Assembly (NCBI RefSeq): GCF_963576545.1
Contig: NW_026870403.1
Span: 54,247-118,246, forward strand
DNA: 64,000 nucleotides
Direction: 5' to 3'
Source of the DNA: Limanda limanda
Lineage: Eukaryota > Chordata > Actinopteri > Pleuronectiformes > Pleuronectidae
Positions 58,993 through 64,000 of this stretch are shown here, one piece after another. The notes under the pieces were generated by a model. It was given only the letters and a program-made list of their open reading frames with translations. It ran no database searches and was not told the DNA's origin. Made by a program: the position numbers and the translations under genes. The number at the start of each line of letters is the position of its first letter. Within the stretch, counting starts at the first letter, position 1.

Positions 58993-61900
58993 TGAAAAAG
59001 TCAAAATGTTAACCATTGCTTCCAAAAAAGGCTTATCTCCCCGTTTCCAGCTGTTTAGTGACATTTGGGATGATGTGTGATGAAAAATTCAAGAATTTAA
59101 CCATTTCTTCCAAAAAAGGCTTATCTCCCTGTTTCCAGCGCTTTTCTGACACTTGGGCTGACATGTGATGAAAAAGTCAGAAATCTTAATCAATGCTTCC
59201 AAAAAAGGCGTATCTCCCCGTTTCCAGCTGTTTAGTGACATTTGGGATGATGTGTGATGAAAAATTCAAGAATTTAACCATTTCTTCCAAAAAAGGCTTA
59301 TCTCCCCGTTTCCAGCGCTTTTCTGACACTTGGGCTGACATGTGATGAAAAAGTCAGAAATCTTAATCAATGCTTCCAAAAAAGGCTTATCTCCCCGTTT
59401 CCAGCTGTTTAGTGACATTTGGGATGATGTGTGATGAAAAATTCAAGAATTTAACCATTTCTTCCAAAAAAGGCTTATCTCCCTGTTTCCAGCGCTTTTC
59501 TGACACTTGGGCTGACATGTGATGAAAAAGTCAGAAATCTTAATCAATGCTTCCAAAAAAGGCTTATCTCCCCGTTTTCAGCTGTTTAGTGACATTTGGG
59601 ATGATGTGTGATGAAAAATTCAAGAATTTAACCTTTTCTTCCAAAAAAAGGCAGATCTCCCTGTTTCCAGCGCTTTTCTGACACTTGGGCTGACATGTGA
59701 AGAAAAAGTAAGAAATCTTAATCAATGCTTCCAAAAAAGGCTTATCTCCCCGTTTCCAGCTGTTTAGTGACATTTGGGATGATGTGTGATGAAAAATTCA
59801 AGAATTTAACCATTTCTTCCAAAAAAGGCTTATCTCCCTGTTTCCAGCGCTTTTCTGACACTTGGGCTGACATGTGATGAAAAAGTCAGAAATCTTAATC
59901 AATGCTTCCAAAAAAGGCTTATCTCCCCGTTTCCAGCTGTTTAGTGACATTTGGGATGATGTGTGATGAAAAATTCAAGAATTTAACCATTTCTTCCAAA
60001 AAAGGCTAATCTCCCTGTTTCCAGCGCTTTTCTGACACTTGGGCTGACATGTGATGAAAAAGTCAGAAATCTTAATCAATGCTTCCAAAAAAGGCTTATC
60101 TCCCCGTTTCCAGCTGTTTAGTGACATTTGGGATGATGTGTGATGAAAAATTTAAGAATTTAACCGTTTCTTCCAAAAATAGGGAGATCTCCCTGTTTCC
60201 AGCGCTTTTCTGACACTTTGGCTGATATGTGATGAAAAAGTCAGAAATCTTAATCAATAATTCCAAAAAAGGCTTATCTCCCCGTTTCCAGCTGTTTAGT
60301 GACATTTGGGATAATGTGTGATGAAAAATTCAAGAATTTAACCATTTCTTCCAAAAAAGGCTTATCTCCCTGTTTCCAGCGCTTTTCTGACACTTGGGCT
60401 GACATGTGATGAAAAAGTCAGAAATCTTAATCAATGCTTCCAAAAAAGGCTTATCTCCCCGTTTTCAGCTGTTTAGTGACATTTGGGATGATGTGTGATG
60501 AAAAATTCAAGAATTTAACCTTTTCTTCCAAAAAAAGGCAGATCTCCCTGTTTCCAGCGCTTTTCTGACACTTGGGCTGATATGTGAAGAAAAAGTAAGA
60601 AATCTTAATCAATGCTTCCAAAAAAGGCTTATCTCCCCGTTTCCAGCTGTTTAGTGACATTTGGGATGATGTGTGATGAAAAATTCAAGAATTTAACCAT
60701 TTCTTCCAAAAAAGGCTCATCTCCCTGTTTCCAGCGCTTTTCTGACACTTGGGCTGACATGTGATGAAAAAGTCAAAATGTTAACCATTGCTTCCAAAAA
60801 AGGCTTATCTCCCCGTTTCCAGCTGTTTAGTGACATTTGGGATGATGTGTGATGAAAAATTCAAGAATTTAACCATTTCTTCCAAAAAAGGCTTATCTCC
60901 CTGTTTCCAGCGCTTTTCTGACACTTGGGCTGACATGTGATGAAAAAGTCAGAAATCTTAATCAATGCTTCCAAAAAAGGCTTATCTCCCCGTTTCCAGC
61001 TGTTTAGTGACATTTGGGATGATGTGTGATGAAAAATTCAAGAATTTAACCATTTCTTCCAAAAAAGGCTTATCTCCCTGTTTCCAGCGCTTTTCTGACA
61101 CTTGGGCTGACATGTGATGAAAAAGTCAGAAATCTTAATCAATGCTTCCAAAAAAGGCGTATCTCCCCGTTTCCAGCTGTTTAGTGACATTTGGGATGAT
61201 GTGTGATGAAAAATTCAAGAATTTAACCATTTCTTCCAAAAAAGGCTTATCTCCCCGTTTCCAGCGCTTTTCTGACACTTGGGCTGACATGTGATGAAAA
61301 AGTCAGAAATCTTAATCAATGCTTCCAAAAAAGGCTTATCTCCCCGTTTCCAGCTGTTTAGTGACATTTGGGATGATGTGTGATGAAAAATTCAAGAATT
61401 TAACCATTTCTTCCAAAAAAGGCTTATCTCCCTGTTTCCAGCGCTTTTCTGACACTTGGGCTGACATGTGATGAAAAAGTCAGAAATCTTAATCAATGCT
61501 TCCAAAAAAGGCTTATCTCCCCGTTTTCAGCTGTTTAGTGACATTTGGGATGATGTGTGATGAAAAATTCAAGAATTTAACCTTTTCTTCCAAAAAAAGG
61601 CAGATCTCCCTGTTTCCAGCGCTTTTCTGACACTTGGGCTGATATGTGAAGAAAAAGTAAGAAATCTTAATCAATGCTTCCAAAAAAGGCTTATCTCCCC
61701 GTTTCCAGCTGTTTAGTGACATTTGGGATGATGTGTGATGAAAAATTCAAGAATTTAACCATTTCTTCCAAAAAAGGCTTATCTCCCTGTTTCCAGCGCT
61801 TTTCTGACACTTGGGCTGACATGTGATGAAAAAGTCAGAAATCTTAATCAATGCTTCCAAAAAAGGCTTATCTCCCCGTTTCCAGCTGTTTAGTGACATT

Positions 61901-62520
61901 TGGGATGATGTGTGATGAAAAATTCAAGAATTTAACCATTTCTTCCAAAAAAGGCTTATCTCCCTGTTTCCAGCGCTTTTCTGACACTTGGGCTGACATG
62001 TGATGAAAAAGTCAGAAATCTTAATCAATGCTTCCAAAAAAGGCTTATCTCCCCGTTTCCAGCTGTTTAGTGACATTTGGGATGATGTGTGATGAAAAAT
62101 TTAAGAATTTAACCTTTTCTTCCAAAAATAGGGAGATCTCCCTGTTTCTAGCGCTTTTCTGACACTTTGGCTGATATGTGATGAAAAAGTCAGAAATCTT
62201 AATCAATAATTCCAAAAAAGGCTTATCTCCCCGTTTCCAGCTGTTTAGTGACATTTGGGATAATGTGTGATGAAAAATTCAAGAATTTAACCATTTCTTC
62301 CAAAAAAGGCTTATCTCCCTGTTTCCAGCGCTTTTCTGACACTTGGGCTGACATGTGATGAAAAAGTCAGAAATCTTAATCAATGCTTCCAAAAAAGGCT
62401 TATCTCCCCGTTTTCAGCTGTTTAGTGACATTTGGGATGATGTGTGATGAAAAATTCAAGAATTTAACCTTTTCTTCCAAAAAAAGGCAGATCTCCCTGT
62501 TTCCAGCGCTTTTCTGACAC
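58993..62520. repeat. Tandem duplication with about 1948-bp period (11 dimers)
   Basis: About 59.0-60.5 kb matches about 60.95-62.5 kb. Shared markers are ggcgtatctcc (about 59209/61157), B with ccccgtttccagcgc, ccgttttcagc (about 59576/61524 and 60463/62412), aaatttaagaattt with gacactttggctg (60149/62098) and ggataatgtg (about 60311/62260). Some copies carry tgaagaaaaagtaag junctions. Only satellite is present. Confidence 0.8.
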
Positions 62521-64000
62521 TTGGGCTGATATGTGAAGAAAAAGTCAGAAATCTTAATCAATGCTTCCAAAAAAGGCTTATCTCCCCGTTTCCAGCTGTT
62601 TAGTGACATTTGGGATGATGTGTGATGAAAAATTCAAGAATTTAACCTTTTCTTCCAAAAAAAGGCAGATCTCCCTGTTTCCAGCGCTTTTCTGACATTG
62701 GAGCTGATATGTGATGAAAAAGTCAAAATGTTAACCATTGCTTCCAAAAAAGGCTTATCTCCTCGTTTCCAGCTGATTAGTGACATTTGGGATGATGTGT
62801 GATGAAAAATTAAAGAATTTAACCATTTCTTCCAAAAAAGGCTTATCTCCCTGTTTCCAGCGCTTTTCTGACACTTGGGCTGACATGTGATGAAAAAGTC
62901 AGAAATCTTAATCAATGCTTCCAAAAAAGGCTTATCTCCCCGTTTCCAGCTGTTTAGTGACATTTGGGATGATGTGTGATGAAAAATTCAAGAATTTAAC
63001 CATTTCTTCCAAAAAAGGCTTATCTCCCTGTTTCCAGCGCTTTTCTGACACTTGGGCTGACATGTGATGAAAAAGTCAGAAATCTTAATCAATGCTTCCA
63101 AAAAAGGCTTATCTCCCCGTTTCCAGCTGTTTAGTGACATTTGGGATGATGTGTGATGAAAAATTTAAGAATTTAACCTTTTCTTCCAAAAATAGGGAGA
63201 TCTCCCTGTTTCCAGCGCTTTTCTGACACTTTGGCTGATATGTGATGAAAAAGTCAGAAATCTTAATCAATAATTCCAAAAAAGGCTTATCTCCCCGTTT
63301 CCAGCTGTTTAGTGACATTTGGGATGATGTGTGATGAAAAATTCAAGAATTTAACCATTTCTTCCAAAAAAGGCTTATCTCCCTGTTTCCAGCGCTTTTC
63401 TGACACTTGGGCTGACATGTGATGAAAAAGTCAGAAATCTTAATCAATGCTTCCAAAAAAGGCTTATCTCCCCGTTTCCAGCTGTTTAGTGACATTTGGG
63501 ATGATGTGTGATGAAAAATTCAAGAATTTAACCATTTCTTCCAAAAAAGGCTTATCTCCCTGTTTCCAGCGCTTTTCTGACACTTGGGCTGACATGTGAT
63601 CAAAAAGTCAGAAATCTTAATCAATGCTTCCAAAAAAGGCTTATCTCCCCGTTTCCAGCTGTTTAGTGACATTTGGGATGATGTGTGATGAAAAATTCAA
63701 GAATTTAACCATTTCTTCCAAAAAAGGCTTATCTCCCTGTTTCCAGCGCTTTTCTGACACTTGGGCTGACATGTGATGAAAAAGTCAGAAATCTTAATCA
63801 ATGCTTCCAAAAAAGGCTTATCTCCCCGTTTCCAGCTGTTTAGTGACATTTGGGATGATGTGTGATGAAAAATTCAAGAATTTAACCTTTTCTTCCAAAA
63901 AAAGGCTTATCTCCCTGTTTCCAGCGCTTTTCTGACACTGGAACTGATATGTGATGAAAAAGTCAAAATGTTAACCATTGCTTCCAAAAAAGGCTTATCT
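62521..64000. repeat. Right-end satellite with an isolated A2R cassette
   Basis: This contains an A2R monomer at 62715 with a ctgacattgg tail just upstream, as at 3.0, 7.8 and 13.2 kb. A B3-A3 pair (about 63163-63340) with ctttggctg follows, then a gatc junction near 63600. The last monomer (63955-64000) is a truncated A2, so the array runs on past the window. Confidence 0.8.

Larger units (their letters stand above)
1..64000. repeat. Satellite DNA array, about 177-bp A/B dimers, fills the whole window
   Basis: The whole window is tandem repeat. Every stretch reads as alternating type A and type B monomers of 88-89 bp in the same orientation, giving a dimer of about 177 bp and about 360 dimers. 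Shared landmarks in each monomer are a tgaaaaa start, an attcc or cttcc followed by an A6-A7 run, ggcttatctccc (or a ggcag/gggag variant), gtttccagc, tgaca and tttggg/cttggg, and a tgtga end. Length differences between subtypes compensate (A1 89 + B1 88; A2 88 + B2 89). There is no unique sequence, transposon, gene or inversion anywhere. Size, homogeneity and nested duplications are typical of eukaryotic centromeric or pericentromeric satellites; that placement is inferred, not shown. The array continues beyond both window ends. The family and species are not recognised. Confidence 0.98.

Noticed and set aside
1105..64000. About 80 minus-strand open frames of 63-109 codons beginning MSLNSWKRG, MSPNSWKRG or similar
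   Set aside because: They are products of the repeat. The same short frame recurs wherever subtype combinations avoid the GATAA stop, and its ends are set by monomer register. The peptides lack recognisable domains, and small indels (26.9 and 56.7 kb) alter the frame without consequence. There is no sign of codon-level constraint.
1..64000. CRISPR array
   Set aside because: The repeats are 88-89 bp and contiguous with no variable spacers. Differences are shared point variants, not unique inserts, and there are no cas genes.
1..64000. Coding tandem-repeat protein gene (for example a large repeat protein on the minus strand)
   Set aside because: The monomers are 88 and 89 bp, so frame changes at every monomer and stops recur in all frames. 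No continuous frame longer than about 109 codons from a methionine exists.
1..64000. Primate alpha satellite or mouse minor satellite
   Set aside because: The dimer length (177 bp) and partial CENP-B-like motif invite the comparison. The sequence outside that motif does not resemble alpha-satellite (about 171-bp monomers) or the 120-bp minor satellite as I know them, and the internal 88/89-bp A/B organisation differs.
1..64000. Telomeric or ribosomal repeat
   Set aside because: There are no TTAGGG-like short repeats and no rRNA-like sequence. The unit is 177 bp and AT-rich with A-tracts.

Overview
This 64 kb window is one uninterrupted block of tandemly repeated satellite DNA. I read it end to end on both strands and found no credible protein-coding gene, no RNA gene, no transposon insertion and no unique sequence. 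The size and homogeneity of the array, and its nested organisation (monomer, dimer, multi-kilobase block), indicate a eukaryotic chromosome, most likely a centromeric or other heterochromatic array. An animal is my guess, because of a partial CENP-B-box-like motif. I do not recognise the satellite family or the species.

Basic structure. Two related monomers of about 88-89 bp alternate head to tail. Type A carries the tail motif ctgtttagtgacatttggg; type B carries gcgcttttctgacac. One A plus one B makes a dimer of about 177 bp, close to a nucleosomal repeat. About 360 dimers (about 720 monomers) fill the window. A hand alignment of one standard A and one standard B gives about 16 differences over 89 columns, roughly 82% identity. 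Copies within a type differ at only a few positions, and those differences recur as linked haplotypes. I name them A1, A2, A2T, A2R, A3 and B1, B1', B2, B3.

Higher-order structure. No single fixed higher-order repeat spans the window. Shared private variants reveal a series of multi-kilobase duplications with different periods: 4781 bp (about 2.7-9.4 kb), 5403 bp (7.2-17.7 kb), 3812 bp (19.4-24.8 kb), 7265 bp (21.3-29.6 kb), 3188 bp (26.8-30.7 kb), 3542 bp (30.15-37.2 kb), 3277 bp (38.2-44.7 kb) nested within a 7618-bp duplication (34.7-46.9 kb), 3719 bp (47.8-55.35 kb) and about 1948 bp (59.0-62.5 kb). Periods such as 5403, 4341, 3812 and 3277 bp are half-integer multiples of the dimer. The reason is that those blocks contain a chimeric monomer that breaks A/B alternation, and I found six of these.

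Points of interest. The A monomer, but not B, carries a minus-strand 17-mer whose 3' ten bases match the mammalian CENP-B box while its 5' half does not. Several A subtypes have lost the CG-containing core, in part by a change that looks like CpG decay. B3 monomers carry a perfect 14-bp palindrome. The right-hand 9 kb holds more singleton point changes and indels than the centre. Both ends of the window lie inside the array, so its boundaries are not visible. The window contains no gene system. Its biology is satellite evolution and possibly centromere function.
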